Shown: positions 38,138 to 47,709 of the stretch, piece by piece | How the letters are laid out: each line of letters opens with the position of its first letter | Position numbering within the stretch: the stretch's first letter is position 1 | Assembly: GCA_040879985.1 (NCBI GenBank) | Contig: JBBDJH010000007.1 | Coordinates: forward strand, 62,001 to 126,000 | Origin: VRUE01 sp040879985 | GTDB lineage: Bacteria > Actinomycetota > Thermoleophilia > Solirubrobacterales > 70-9 | Reading direction: 5' to 3' | DNA: 64,000 bases | The notes under the pieces: generated by a model | The model's input: only the letters and a program-made list of their open reading frames with translations | The model's database searches: none | What the model was told of the DNA's origin: nothing | Position numbers and translations under genes: made by a program

Positions 38138-38920
38138 TCATCGCGAAAGCGAAACCGTCTTGCGCTTTGGTCGGAGATGCTCGGCGATCGTCTGATCGCC
38201 CGGTAGCTGACCGGTGGCGCGCATCAGCTTGAGGTCCTGTGCGGTCGGCCGGGTGAGAGCATGCCACTCGTCCGTTTCGAAGGGCCGCAATGCGACGAAG
38301 ATGTCCTGGCGGCGCCAGAGCGGCGGCGAGAAGCTGACCTCGGGAACATCAGTGATCGCCTGTGCGTCGGACTCCGATTGGTCCATGGGCGTGGTCGTCG
38401 GGATGATGCTCGGGTGGGTGGAGTCGTCCACCCGGCCTATGTAGCGGATCATGTACGCGGAGAGGCCGAGCAAGTCGAAGATCGTGCAGTAATCGGCGAC
38501 ACGCACGTGCGCGGTGTGCCCGTGCCAGCCCCACCAGTACTGGCGGACCCCCTCGCCTTCGGCGTACTCCTGACCCTCGAAGGAGGGATGCTTGATGTAG
38601 AGGAAATCTCGCGCGCTTGCAGCGGCCGCGGTGATGATCTCCTGCACCGTCTCTACCTCGGGGAGGTGCTCGCAGAAGTCAAGCATCGAGATGAAGGACA
38701 CCTGGCCGTCGAGGTTGAGCTCTCGCGCATCGGCGACGACGGCGTCGAGTCCTGTCCTTTTCGTGTTTTCGACCTTGTCGGGATCGAGGTCGATCCCGAG
38801 TCCGCGCTTCGCGCCGAAGCGGCTCATGCAGTGCTCGATCGAGCCCCCCGTGGAGCAACCGAGGTCGATGAAGTCATAGCTCTCCCAGTCGACGTTCTCT
38901 AGGGCCCCCATCGGGCTCAT
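38138..38920 (-). CDS. Class I SAM-dependent methyltransferase
   Basis: 260 residues. Motif I is FIDLGCSTGGSIEHC (about residues 17-31), motif II GIDLDPDKVENT, then MLDFCEHLPEVE and RDFLYIKHPSFEGQEY. The C-terminal third (SFSPPLWRRQDIFVALRPF) lies outside the fold. Its start overlaps the stop of the giant glycosyltransferase gene upstream (ATGA), so the pair is translationally coupled and the methyl group is probably placed on the product of that enzyme. Confidence 0.85.
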   Translation of the reverse strand: MSPMGALENVDWESYDFIDLGCSTGGSIEHCMSRFGAKRGLGIDLDPDKVENTKRTGLDAVVADARELNLDGQVSFISMLDFCEHLPEVETVQEIITAAAASARDFLYIKHPSFEGQEYAEGEGVRQYWWGWHGHTAHVRVADYCTIFDLLGLSAYMIRYIGRVDDSTHPSIIPTTTPMDQSESDAQAITDVPEVSFSPPLWRRQDIFVALRPFETDEWHALTRPTAQDLKLMRATGQLPGDQTIAEHLRPKRKTVSLSR

Positions 38921-41900
38921 CCTGGCAGATCGATGCCGACTGGCCGACGTGGCTCGCTCGCATGATCGCGGGCGCCGTCAATCGCGGACAGGAGTTCGTC
39001 GACCCGCTCCGAGAACCGGTGCCTCTCGAGGTTGTCCCTGTCCGGGGCGGAGCCGTCGGAGAGGAGCTCGACGATGAGAGACTCGAGCTGCGCTGGGGTC
39101 CCGTAGGTGCGGACGTGCGGGGGAAGCCGATTCTCCAGGCCGAGGACATCGTCGGAGATGACAGTCGCTTCGCAGGCCAGCGCGTCGTAGATCCGATTCG
39201 AAATGAAGCCGTGCTCGCGCATGTCGTCCCAGTGGTCGCAGAGCACGATCTTCGCCGAAGAGTAGACCTTGCGGAGCTCCTCGTTCGGGACGTGCTCGGC
39301 GACGACGTACTTGGTGTCGATCAGGCCCTCCCAGTTGGCGCCGTAGATCGCCAGGTCGTGGTCGGTCGGCAGGAGGTCGCGCACGATCGGCCGCAGGACT
39401 CCCCTAGAGTTGGCGACGTAGACGAGGTCGTGCTCGTACTCGGGCGAGGGGTCCGGATAGAAGACGCCTGGGTCGGTGGCCTGCTCGAGGACGATAACCG
39501 GAGTGCTCGTTTTGTCCGCGAGGGTCTTCGAGAAGGGCTCCGACGCCACACAGACCAGATCGTATCCGTCGCACTCCTCGCCGGTCACGTCGTCGGGATG
39601 GCTGATGTTCCAGAGGATGTTGAACTGGCCAGGCTTGGGGTGGTGGCGGCTGAGGCCGCGGATCACTAGGGCGATGTCGTCGCTCAGCCCGTCGGCATCC
39701 TCCCATTCATCAAGGACCTGGATGCGGCAGGGATGCCCGCGGCCGCGCAACTCGCGTTCAATCGCCCGCGCGAAGTGGAGGTCTCCCCAACGCTGCGCCT
39801 CCTCCCAGTTGGGGGCGCTGATCTTTATGCAGAAGGCGAGCTTCTGCTGGTGCTCTTCGAGGATCTCGCCCAGGCGCCGGGCCCGGTGCGCGTAGGTGTG
39901 GCGTTGCAGCACCTCGGCGCGGAAGCGCCGGGCGAGCGCTTCGCGAAGCTCGTCGTCGGCGAGCAGGGCGTCGATCTGATCTCTGAGCCGATCCGCAGAA
40001 TTCCAGACGGGAAAGTCATCGCCGAAGAGCTCGCGGGCGCCGGACTCGCAGTTGGTGAGCGCCAGCGTTCCGCAGGCCAGCGCGTCGAAGACCCGGCTGT
40101 TGACGGCTCCGTAGGGGAGGGTCGGGCCCGAGGTGTCGTCGAGCACCAGTCTCGCCGACGAGTAGATGTCGGGCAGATCCTCGTAGGGCGCCGGGCCGCG
40201 CGCATACGCCACCATCTCCGGAACCTCGTCCCAGCCCCTGCCGTAGATGTCGAGCCGCTCGTCCTCTCGCGGCGCGATCCCTGCCTGGATGTCGCGCTCC
40301 TTGCCCCAGTGGTTGCCGGTGAAGACATAGTCAGCGGTGCGCTCGGGCTCCGGCGGTCGCGGTGTGAAGCGGGCGGGGTTCGTCGCCAGGGGGAAGAAAT
40401 GGGTCTTGCGGCCGCTCCTGTCCTCGATCAGCTCCGCGCTGCGCCCCGAGGAGGCGAGGATTACATCGGCGTGAGGGAACCACGGCTGTCCCAGCCAGCG
40501 CTCGGTCCAGTTGCGCACCCAGATGATCGTCGTCACCTCGCGCGGAACGCGGCGCAGATCGAACGGGTCCATCAGCGAGAGCACGTAGTCGAGGTCCTCG
40601 GGCAGGTCGTACCAGCGATCGCCCTTGCGCTCGACGTAGGTCACTCGCCAGCCCAGCGCGCCCAGCGCCTCGCCGATCTCGTGCGCGGTGTACCAGTCGC
40701 CCCAGCCGTCGGCCGGGTCGAGGCTCGTGACCGTGATGGCCACGTGCGGTCCCCGGCCGTCGGTCCAGTAGGGATCCCGGCGCAGGCGGCCGAGCCGGTA
40801 CTCGCGGCGGACCTTCGGTCCCCAGCGCTCGAGAAAGACCCGACGGTTGAGGAGGCGGTTGTTGCGCTTGAAGTCCCGGCCCTCGGAGTCCTGCGTCGCC
40901 GACTCGCGGTGGTAGAGGACCGACCGTCCGGTCGCGACAACCGCCTCGCCGTTCGCGGTCAGGTTCAGCCCGAGGTCGACATCCTCCGTGCCGAAGCGGT
41001 AGTCCTGGCCGAAGCCGCTGACCGCTTCGAAGCGAGAGCGCTCGACCAGCAGGCAGGCGGCGGTCACCGCCGGCCCGCGGTCCTCGATGCCGAACCCGGT
41101 GTCGAAGAGGTCCTCGCCGTCGCCGGAGTTGAAGGCGTGGACGCCGCCGTTTCCCGCCCGGAACTTGACCGAGCGGTGCTGCACGGTGCGGTCGCGCCGG
41201 ACCGGGTCATTTCCCGCCTCGGAGCGCAGCAGGGTGGCGCCGACGGCGGCGACTCCCTCCCTCCGATGGGCGGCGACCAGCTCCCGCAGCCAACCGGGCT
41301 CGAACGGCTCGACGTCGTTGTTGAGGAAGAGGATGAGGTCGTGACCGGAGCGCTCGACGCCCTGGGCATTTGACTTGGAGAAGGAGAGCGGCTCGGCGTT
41401 CGCGATCAACTCGAGCGGGAACGAGGGCTCCAGCGCCCACAGGAACTCGCGGCTGCCGTCGCCGGAGTCGTTGTCGACGACGATCAGCTCGAAGTCGGGA
41501 TAGTCCGTTCGCTCCTCCAGGCCCGCCACCAACCTTTCGATGTGGTCCAGGCCTTCGCGGGTCGGCACGACTATCGATACGGCCGGCCAGGTCGGCAGTT
41601 GAGGCGGTGGGCCGAGCCGCTTCCGGATCTCAGCCGCCAGCGCACCGCGGTCGGCGCTTCGCTCCTCCGCGCCGCGCCCGTCCGGCTCGATCGCGACGAC
41701 GGGGGCGGACAGCTCGCCGGCCGCCGGAAAGTCAACGTTGGGCAGCCGCCCACCCGTTCTCTCCAGCTGCTCGATCCGCTTCAACGCCCGTGCCAATGCC
41801 CCCTCCGTCACATTGCGGCGGAATGCCAGCCTGCGCAACGCCTTGGTGGCCCCGTGCCCCCAGCGCCAGGCACGGGACCCTGCGGCGCGGTCGATGTCCG

Positions 41901-42420
41901 CGCGCGTCTGGGATAGGCCGCCTGCGAGGATCGAGAGGAGCTGTTCGAGCTCGCGTATCCGAGCGCCGTACTCGCTCGCCGTGCGCCGCTCCTTTGCCTC
42001 CGCCGCCTCGAGTGTCGGCTGCTTCACGACCTCGGGGGCCTCGGCGTCGTGCCCGGCGCGCTGCTCGAGCTTCGCCTCCAGCTCGACGAGACGCGCCTCG
42101 AGCTTGGCGGCGCCGGCGGCGCGGCGATCGATCTCGCGGAGCGCCGCGTCGCGCTCGGAGGTGACGATCTCCAGCAGCCTCTGGGCCGCCCGCCGCTGGG
42201 CCTCCAAGGTCTGCGCCTCCAATGCTCCACCCTTTTGATCGGCGCGCAGTTCGGCGAGCTCCACGCCGGTCCTGCTCAGCTCTACCTCACGCGCGGACAG
42301 CTCCTGTGTCAGCTCGGCGATCCGGTGTTCGAGCTCGAGCGCTCGAGCGGTCCCGGCCGACGAGGCCTCCCGGCGCAGTTGTGTATCGAAGAGCTGCTCG
42401 TAGGCGCGGGGATCGGACAT
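38917..42420 (-). CDS. Giant multidomain glycosyltransferase: coiled coil, GT2, two CgeB-like GT-B domains
   Basis: 1167 residues. About 5-235 is charged and heptad-like (coiled coil). About 278-520 is a GT2 domain: SIVVPTREGLDHIERL, LIVVDNDSGDGSREFL, ILFLNNDVEPFEPGWL, FGTEDVDLGL. About 558-855 is a GT-B domain: AITVTSLDPADGWGDWY, PHADVILASSGRS, LPYGAVNSRVFDALACGT. About 860-1150 is a second, related GT-B domain: FNILWNISHPDDV, DLVYVANSRG, GFISNRIYDALACEATVIS. Three transferases in one polypeptide suggest ordered assembly of an oligosaccharide, perhaps on a scaffold. It is divergent from the deacetylase gene. Confidence 0.86.
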   Translation of the reverse strand: MSDPRAYEQLFDTQLRREASSAGTARALELEHRIAELTQELSAREVELSRTGVELAELRADQKGGALEAQTLEAQRRAAQRLLEIVTSERDAALREIDRRAAGAAKLEARLVELEAKLEQRAGHDAEAPEVVKQPTLEAAEAKERRTASEYGARIRELEQLLSILAGGLSQTRADIDRAAGSRAWRWGHGATKALRRLAFRRNVTEGALARALKRIEQLERTGGRLPNVDFPAAGELSAPVVAIEPDGRGAEERSADRGALAAEIRKRLGPPPQLPTWPAVSIVVPTREGLDHIERLVAGLEERTDYPDFELIVVDNDSGDGSREFLWALEPSFPLELIANAEPLSFSKSNAQGVERSGHDLILFLNNDVEPFEPGWLRELVAAHRREGVAAVGATLLRSEAGNDPVRRDRTVQHRSVKFRAGNGGVHAFNSGDGEDLFDTGFGIEDRGPAVTAACLLVERSRFEAVSGFGQDYRFGTEDVDLGLNLTANGEAVVATGRSVLYHRESATQDSEGRDFKRNNRLLNRRVFLERWGPKVRREYRLGRLRRDPYWTDGRGPHVAITVTSLDPADGWGDWYTAHEIGEALGALGWRVTYVERKGDRWYDLPEDLDYVLSLMDPFDLRRVPREVTTIIWVRNWTERWLGQPWFPHADVILASSGRSAELIEDRSGRKTHFFPLATNPARFTPRPPEPERTADYVFTGNHWGKERDIQAGIAPREDERLDIYGRGWDEVPEMVAYARGPAPYEDLPDIYSSARLVLDDTSGPTLPYGAVNSRVFDALACGTLALTNCESGARELFGDDFPVWNSADRLRDQIDALLADDELREALARRFRAEVLQRHTYAHRARRLGEILEEHQQKLAFCIKISAPNWEEAQRWGDLHFARAIERELRGRGHPCRIQVLDEWEDADGLSDDIALVIRGLSRHHPKPGQFNILWNISHPDDVTGEECDGYDLVCVASEPFSKTLADKTSTPVIVLEQATDPGVFYPDPSPEYEHDLVYVANSRGVLRPIVRDLLPTDHDLAIYGANWEGLIDTKYVVAEHVPNEELRKVYSSAKIVLCDHWDDMREHGFISNRIYDALACEATVISDDVLGLENRLPPHVRTYGTPAQLESLIVELLSDGSAPDRDNLERHRFSERVDELLSAIDGARDHASEPRRPVGIDLPG

Positions 42421-42436
42421 GAACTGACTGCTCGTG

Positions 42437-42464
42437 GTGACGGTTCGGGGGGCGGACCTATGAT
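42437..42464 (+). promoter_or_regulatory. Promoter GTGACG-N16-TATGAT for the deacetylase-like gene
   Basis: A -35-like GTGACG (42437-42442) is followed after 16 bases by TATGAT (42459-42464), with six bases to the GTG at 42471. This is one of the two best-formed promoters in the window and points to leaderless translation from GTG. Confidence 0.55.
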
Positions 42465-42470
42465 CCGACC

Positions 42471-43283
42471 GTGGAGTCGATGCAGGCGAGCGAGTCTAGC
42501 CCGCCGCGAACGGACGACCGACGCCCGCTGCTCTCGCGGACGCTGTCACCGGCTCGCTGGGCTGAGTACGGACGGGTGTTGAAGACGGCGATATCTGCCG
42601 GCTATGCCCTCGTCACTCTCGAGGAGTTCCTCGACGGGAGGGTCGATGTCGAGGCCCAGCCGACTCTGATCCTTCGCCACGACGTCGATCAGCACCCGAC
42701 GTCGGCGCTGCGGATGTCGGACGTCGAGGTCGCCCTCGGAGTTCGCTCCACCTGGTACTTCCGCTGGCGCACCGCCAACACTCAGGTGATCGCGGAGCTC
42801 CGCCGCCGCGGCGGGGAGCTCGGTTTCCACTACGAGACCCTCTCCCGGGAGGCACGCGCGGCGGGCGAGTCGGAGGCCCCGGCGGACCTCAGCCCGGCCC
42901 GCGAGCGGCTGCGCGAGGAGATCGCGATCTTCTTGGAGCTCCACGGCCCGATCCGCAGCGTCTCTGCGCACGGCGACACGCGGGTCCCCGGCATACGCAA
43001 TGGGGACCTGCTGCGCGACGAGGACTGGCGCGAGTACGGGATCGACTACGACGCCAACGACGCGATGCGCCGGCACCGGCTCGCCGCCTGGCTCACGGAT
43101 CGCAGCGCCGCGGACGGGGCGTGGAGCAACGGACAGAGCCCGGAAGCGCTGTTCCGGGAGGGGGAGACGCCGATCCTCTGCCTCACCCACCCGAACAACT
43201 GGGTCTCGGGCCCGTCGCTCTGGCGGGACCGGATCGTCGCCGAGCTGGCTCGCCGGACCAGGGATGCGCCGCCGCCCCGCTAG
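42471..43283 (+). CDS. Polysaccharide deacetylase-like protein (NodB fold)
   Basis: 270 residues. TLILRHDVDQHP (about residues 63-74) carries the first-motif Asp pair, FHYETL and SAHGDTRVPG carry further His residues, and CLTHPNNW near the end matches the last conserved His motif. No signal peptide is seen, so it would be cytoplasmic and act on a precursor or lipid-linked sugar. The CTAG at 43280-43283 holds both its stop and that of the convergent methyltransferase gene. Confidence 0.78.
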   Translation: MESMQASESSPPRTDDRRPLLSRTLSPARWAEYGRVLKTAISAGYALVTLEEFLDGRVDVEAQPTLILRHDVDQHPTSALRMSDVEVALGVRSTWYFRWRTANTQVIAELRRRGGELGFHYETLSREARAAGESEAPADLSPARERLREEIAIFLELHGPIRSVSAHGDTRVPGIRNGDLLRDEDWREYGIDYDANDAMRRHRLAAWLTDRSAADGAWSNGQSPEALFREGETPILCLTHPNNWVSGPSLWRDRIVAELARRTRDAPPPR

Positions 43284-44230
43284 CTCGGCTTGCGGTACGC
43301 CGCCCAGAGGTAGTCGGACTCGAGCACTCCGCGGTCGGTGAGAATCGCGTCGAGCTCGAGGATCAGCCGCACGATCTCGGGCCGCCCGGCGAAGTTGCCC
43401 ATGATCCGCGCGAAGAGCTGGTGGAAGACGGCGCCGCCGTAAGGCCTCACCTCGACCGGCTCGAGATGGCTGTCCAGCGCCTGCCGGATTCGCGAGCCGG
43501 CGACGGCCTCGCTCGGATTGTCGCGCCTGAACCGTCCTTCGTCGGGGCGTCCTATGGCCGACTTCGCCTCCCCGTCCTTGCTGGTCAGGTCACGGCGAAG
43601 CTCCTCGGGCAGGCAGGCAAGCAGCCGGTTGACGATCTCGATCTGCGCGTCCGACCACTGGAACCGATCGGGGCCGACGAACTCGTCGAGGTAGACCATC
43701 CCCCCGGGCGCGAGCCAACCGGTGAGCCGCGAGACGATCGCATCTGGGTCCTCGCAGCGATGCAGCGCGCTCTTGGCGACGACGAGCCCCAGCGGCTCGT
43801 CGGGCTCATACGTGGACAGGTTCGCCTGGGCGAACACGACTCGCTGGCGAAGCTCCTCCGGCACGCGGGCCCTTCCGTACTCGAGCCGCTCGGCCGCGCC
43901 GTCGACGATCGCGATCGTCCGGCAAGCGTCGCTGCGAAGCAGTTCGACCTCCAGGGCGGGATCGCCACCGCGCAGCGAGACGGCGGCGGAACCGCGGTGG
44001 AAGTCATCCAGAAGCTCGGCGAAGTGAGAGGCGGTGGAGACGCTCTCGTCGCCACTGATCAGGCGGCGGATGTGGGCATTCGCGATGTCGCTCTGCCAGA
44101 AGGCGAGCACCCGGGGATTCACGGCCGGAGCGGGTGCGGCCGGCGAGGACTGTTGCTGTTGCGGAGGCGCGGCGGGCTCGGCGACCTGCCCGGCCCGCGC
44201 CTTCAGCTTCTCGAGAAAAAGATCGCTCAT
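43280..44230 (-). CDS. SAM-dependent methyltransferase
   Basis: 316 residues starting MSDLFLEKLKARAG at ATG 44230, in an ATGA overlap with the upstream fusion gene. After a Pro/Gln/Ala linker (about 20-45) comes a methyltransferase domain with TIAIVDGAAERLEYGRAR, VVFAQANLSTYEPDEP, LVVAKSALHRCEDPDAIV and LAPGGMVYLDEFVGPDRF. The glycine loop of motif I is weak (RSDACRTIAIVDG), so SAM binding is less certain than in its neighbours. Coupled to the 44227 gene, it probably acts on the same glycan. Confidence 0.75.
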   Translation of the reverse strand: MSDLFLEKLKARAGQVAEPAAPPQQQQSSPAAPAPAVNPRVLAFWQSDIANAHIRRLISGDESVSTASHFAELLDDFHRGSAAVSLRGGDPALEVELLRSDACRTIAIVDGAAERLEYGRARVPEELRQRVVFAQANLSTYEPDEPLGLVVAKSALHRCEDPDAIVSRLTGWLAPGGMVYLDEFVGPDRFQWSDAQIEIVNRLLACLPEELRRDLTSKDGEAKSAIGRPDEGRFRRDNPSEAVAGSRIRQALDSHLEPVEVRPYGGAVFHQLFARIMGNFAGRPEIVRLILELDAILTDRGVLESDYLWAAYRKPS

Positions 44231-46845
44231 CCGCTCTCCCGGATCGCGGCCCGGTGCGCCGTGAAGCACGCGTACTGGCTGATCGCCGCGCGGGTCAGCG
44301 TGAACCGACCGGCTGTCTCGATCCCATTGCCCCGCAGCCGCTCGAGCCGCTCCGGCTCCTTGGCGAGAGAGTGGACGGCGGCGGCGACGGCGTCCTCGTC
44401 GGCAGTGTCGACCAGCAGGCTGTTCCAGTCGTCGATCGCATACTCACTGACGCCTCCGATACGCGGCAGCAGGGGAACCGCGCCGCACGCCATCGCCTCC
44501 AGCCCCGTCCTGCCGAAGGCCTGGTAGGAGGAGAGGTCGAGGAAGATGTCGCAGCGACGCAGCACCTCCGCGACCTCGGCCTGCTTCAGGACGCCGAGGT
44601 GATCGACGCCGGCGGCGGGCGGCAGCTCTCGAAGCTGATCGACACCGCAGCCGAAGCTGAGGCATTCGACTCCGTCCCCCATCGCCCGCTTCAGGCGCGC
44701 CAGGGCCGAATGCGTCTCCACCGGGCGGCGCCTGGGGGTCCGCGGGCGGACCATCGCCAGGATTCGCAGCGGGGCCGTCGTGGCGCTGCGCCCGCGCGCG
44801 TGGAAAAGGGATTGATCGAGGCTCGGAGCCACCTTCGCGACGGGGATCTGGTGGGCGGCCCCGATCACGTTTCCGAGCCAGTGGGTCTTCGCGAAGAGCA
44901 GGAGGCTCTCGGCCTGCCGGTATGAGAGCAGTGCGGCATCGGAGCGGGGGCCGGTCTCTGGAGAGAAAAGCGGCTCGTAGTCCTGCACGTAATAGGCGCC
45001 GAGGATGCCCTCCTGAACACGGACCTGGTCGGCGACGAGCCGCGCCGACGGCGCCTCGGTGGCGACGGCCACGTCCGTTCCGGCCAGCCCGGTGGACAGC
45101 TCCTCCGTGTTGCGGTAGGGCCGGATCAAGTCCGCTGCCTCGGGGTAGAGGCCCGCCGCACGCTCGGCGGAGCTGCCCTCGACCAGGATCCTGGGCCGCG
45201 CGCCGATCGAGCCGAGCGCCAGCGCCTCCTGGAAGATCGAATGCGATCCCCCTGACCCCTCGGCGGGCAGGCCGGGAAGAACGTAGGCGATCCCGAGAGG
45301 CTCGACCAGCCGCTCGCGCAGCTCGGCGGCGAGGGCGCGCTCATCGCCGGCAGCCCGGGAGACGGGGTCGAGAGCGGCGGGGAGGCCCGCCTGCGGCGGC
45401 AGACCGTCGGCGACCGGCGCGTCGAGGGCGACGGCAGCGGCGCCGCCGGCAGAGGCCCGGGGCGGCAGTGCCATGCAGGCGGAGGCGAGGCCCTCGGCGC
45501 TGTCGAGCGGGATCGTCCTGCCGCCGAGCAGGAGGGAGAGGCAATCCTGTCCCGCCCAGGATGGGACTCCGGCGCCTCCGGCCGAGACGGCTGCGGCGGC
45601 ACGCGGCGTGCCGCCGTCGGCGGCGATCAGGTTCGGGATCGTGCAGTGGCCGAAGATGACCGGCGCATCGACCCTAAGCGACCACTCATCGGCCGCCTGC
45701 GACGCCTCACCCTCAACGAGGCTGACGCGCGGCTCCGCGGCGACCACGGACCGAGCGAGCTCACGCGCATCGGGGCTGCTCTCGTCGTCCAGCTGCAGTG
45801 CCAGCCTCAGGGGGCGGTCGGCGCGCGCGAGCAGCGACCAGAGGCAGGCACGGAGACGGTCGGGGTCGCCGACCATCCGGACGACCGTGTTCAGCGGAGC
45901 AGGGCCCGATATCGACGACCCGTCCCCTGAACGCAGAATGCCGCGCCGATCGCGGGGGAGCGGATGCGAGGGGGCGTCTACCGCTGCCCACGGGCCCGCG
46001 GGAGTCGCCGGGCCCTTCAGCGGCCCACCGGCAGCTTCAAGCGTGGCGAGCCGCGCGGCACGGCGGGCAAGGGCCTCCTTCAGCTCGGCCTGCGAGTCGG
46101 CGAGTTCAGCGATCCGATGGCGCAGCAGCTCCACCTCGGCCGAGGACTGGGTCGACAATCCCGCCCTGGCTGCCTCGAGCTCCTCCGTGAGCTCGTCGAT
46201 TCGCGCCAGCGCCCTGACGCGCTCCGCATCGATCGCGGCTATCTGCGCTTGGGACTGGGGACTCTGCCGCAACCCTTTGAGCAGCTGTCGCAGGGCTCGC
46301 GAGCCTTTTCCAGACAGGCGCTTTTCGGCCACCAGAAGTGCGGTCCCGCCCAGGCCCGGCACGTGAATCAGCTCGAGGGGCTCGCCGGCGCCGGCGAGGA
46401 AGTCCTCGACCGCGGTCAGCACGCCGTTGCGCTGGTCGTGCTCGTCCACGGCCCGCTCGACGCCGCCGTCGGGCGCATGCGGCTGTCGGGCGCCGACCGG
46501 CACCGCGGACGGGTTCGGATAGCTGTCGCGACGGCCTGTCGGCCAATCGACGCCGTGGACGAGGGTGACCGGGAACAGCGAGTCTCCCGCAGCCGCCATG
46601 TCGCCTAGCCGCTTGAGCGCCTCGGTCACCGAGTACCAGTTGGGCTCGCCGTGGACCAGGGCGAGGTCAGGCCCGGCCGCGCCGACCTCGCCAGGTCCGA
46701 CCCGCACGAGCGTGGCGTCGAGCTGCCGGGCGGCCTCCTCGAGCAGGGCGTCGAGAGCCTCGTCGCCGCCGCCGACCTCGACGACGGTCGCCGGTCGGCA
46801 CACGTCGAGAACGGGGAAGACCACGGTGGACCAGACAGTGCGCAT
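44227..46845 (-). CDS. Methyltransferase-like / coiled-coil / degenerate GT2 / GT4 fusion protein
   Basis: 872 residues with the same architecture as the 49452 gene. About 1-180 is methyltransferase-like (ATVVEVGGGDEAL, DLALVHGEPNWYSVTEAL, WPTGRRDSYPNPSAVP). About 185-270 is a coiled coil. About 315-470 corresponds to a GT2 domain (RLRACLWSLLARAD) but lacks the DGS and DXD motifs. About 520-872 is a GT4 domain (IAYVLPGLPAEGSGGSHS, YYVQDYEPLF, LLFAKTHWLGNVIG, FGRTGLEAMACGAVP). The start is ATG 46845 by alignment with its paralogues. It may keep only the GT4 activity. Confidence 0.8.
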   Translation of the reverse strand: MRTVWSTVVFPVLDVCRPATVVEVGGGDEALDALLEEAARQLDATLVRVGPGEVGAAGPDLALVHGEPNWYSVTEALKRLGDMAAAGDSLFPVTLVHGVDWPTGRRDSYPNPSAVPVGARQPHAPDGGVERAVDEHDQRNGVLTAVEDFLAGAGEPLELIHVPGLGGTALLVAEKRLSGKGSRALRQLLKGLRQSPQSQAQIAAIDAERVRALARIDELTEELEAARAGLSTQSSAEVELLRHRIAELADSQAELKEALARRAARLATLEAAGGPLKGPATPAGPWAAVDAPSHPLPRDRRGILRSGDGSSISGPAPLNTVVRMVGDPDRLRACLWSLLARADRPLRLALQLDDESSPDARELARSVVAAEPRVSLVEGEASQAADEWSLRVDAPVIFGHCTIPNLIAADGGTPRAAAAVSAGGAGVPSWAGQDCLSLLLGGRTIPLDSAEGLASACMALPPRASAGGAAAVALDAPVADGLPPQAGLPAALDPVSRAAGDERALAAELRERLVEPLGIAYVLPGLPAEGSGGSHSIFQEALALGSIGARPRILVEGSSAERAAGLYPEAADLIRPYRNTEELSTGLAGTDVAVATEAPSARLVADQVRVQEGILGAYYVQDYEPLFSPETGPRSDAALLSYRQAESLLLFAKTHWLGNVIGAAHQIPVAKVAPSLDQSLFHARGRSATTAPLRILAMVRPRTPRRRPVETHSALARLKRAMGDGVECLSFGCGVDQLRELPPAAGVDHLGVLKQAEVAEVLRRCDIFLDLSSYQAFGRTGLEAMACGAVPLLPRIGGVSEYAIDDWNSLLVDTADEDAVAAAVHSLAKEPERLERLRGNGIETAGRFTLTRAAISQYACFTAHRAAIRESG

Positions 46846-46855
46846 TCTCACTCGC

Positions 46856-46861
46856 ACGATA
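46856..46861 (-). promoter_or_regulatory. TANNNT -10 box (TATCGT) for the fusion gene at 46845
   Basis: Minus-strand TATCGT is 10 bases before ATG 46845 (4 before an in-frame GTG at 46851). Confidence 0.35.
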
Positions 46862-46908
46862 TCCGCGGCGCGCAGGGGCTGAGCTCCGCGATCGGGGAAG
46901 ATGGCGGC

Positions 46909-47700
46909 GTGCAGGGAACGCAGGACTTCGCCCCAGTCGCCCGCCGGCTGCGCGACGAGATCATCGAGCACTACCGCGCCCGCGGCGAGTCGATCGACGA
47001 CGAGAGTGGGCTGCGGACGCTAGACACCAACTCTATCCTGGTTCCGCAGCGTGCCGAGCTGCTGATCGAACTGGTAGGCCGTCGCGGAGGCCGCGAGTCG
47101 GTCGAGGGCCTTGACGTCGCCGACCTGGGCTGCGGCTTTGGAGCGGTCAGCCTTTACCTCGCCACCGCCGGCGCCCGTGTCGTCGGTGTAGACCCGAACC
47201 AAGACCGCTTCGAGGTGGGAGCGAAGCTGGCCGCCGAGCTGGGCCTCGGCGCGAACTTCCGACGGGGTTGGATCGAGGCTCTGCTCCTTCCCGATCGCTC
47301 CTTCGACCTGATCGTCCTCAACAACTCTTTTTGCTACGTGACCGACCGATCCGATCGGCGCCGCGCGCTCGAGCATGTCTTTCGGATCGCGCGTCCCGGG
47401 GCCCGTCTGGTCATGCGCAATCCGAACCTCGCCTCACCGCTGGACCCGTTCACGGGCATGCCCCTCGTTCACCAAATCCCGGCACTGGTCGCGAAGCCCT
47501 TCCTCGAGCTGACAGCCCGCGGTCGCACCCGATCGAAGGTGCGTCTTGTCTCTGGGATGGCGGCGAAGCGTGAGCTGAAGACGGCCGGCTTCGACGAGGT
47601 GAGGGTCGAGCGTCGTGCGGCCGAACGGCGTCCGGCTCGCTACCAGCACGCCACTGCCCGTCGCCCGCCCCAGCCTGACGAGGCAATTTCCACCACATAA
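46909..47700 (+). CDS. Class I SAM-dependent methyltransferase
   Basis: 263 residues from GTG 46909. Motif I is VADLGCGFGAVSLYLA (about residues 65-80), motif II VVGVDPNQDRFEVG, motif IV FDLIVLNNSFCYVTDR, then ARPGARLVMRNPN. The N-terminal PVARRLRDEIIEHYRARGESID is common in this methyltransferase type. The C-terminus is Arg-rich. It is divergent from the 44227 fusion gene with 63 bases between. Substrate unknown. Confidence 0.86.
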   Translation: MQGTQDFAPVARRLRDEIIEHYRARGESIDDESGLRTLDTNSILVPQRAELLIELVGRRGGRESVEGLDVADLGCGFGAVSLYLATAGARVVGVDPNQDRFEVGAKLAAELGLGANFRRGWIEALLLPDRSFDLIVLNNSFCYVTDRSDRRRALEHVFRIARPGARLVMRNPNLASPLDPFTGMPLVHQIPALVAKPFLELTARGRTRSKVRLVSGMAAKRELKTAGFDEVRVERRAAERRPARYQHATARRPPQPDEAISTT

Positions 47701-47703
47701 ACT
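47675..47703 (+). promoter_or_regulatory. Promoter CTGACG-N17-TAAACT overlapping a stop codon
   Basis: A -35-like CTGACG (47675-47680), 17 bases, then TAAACT (47698-47703), six bases before ATG 47710. The TAA of the -10 box is also the stop codon of the upstream methyltransferase gene. Confidence 0.6.
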
Positions 47704-47709
47704 CGGCCG

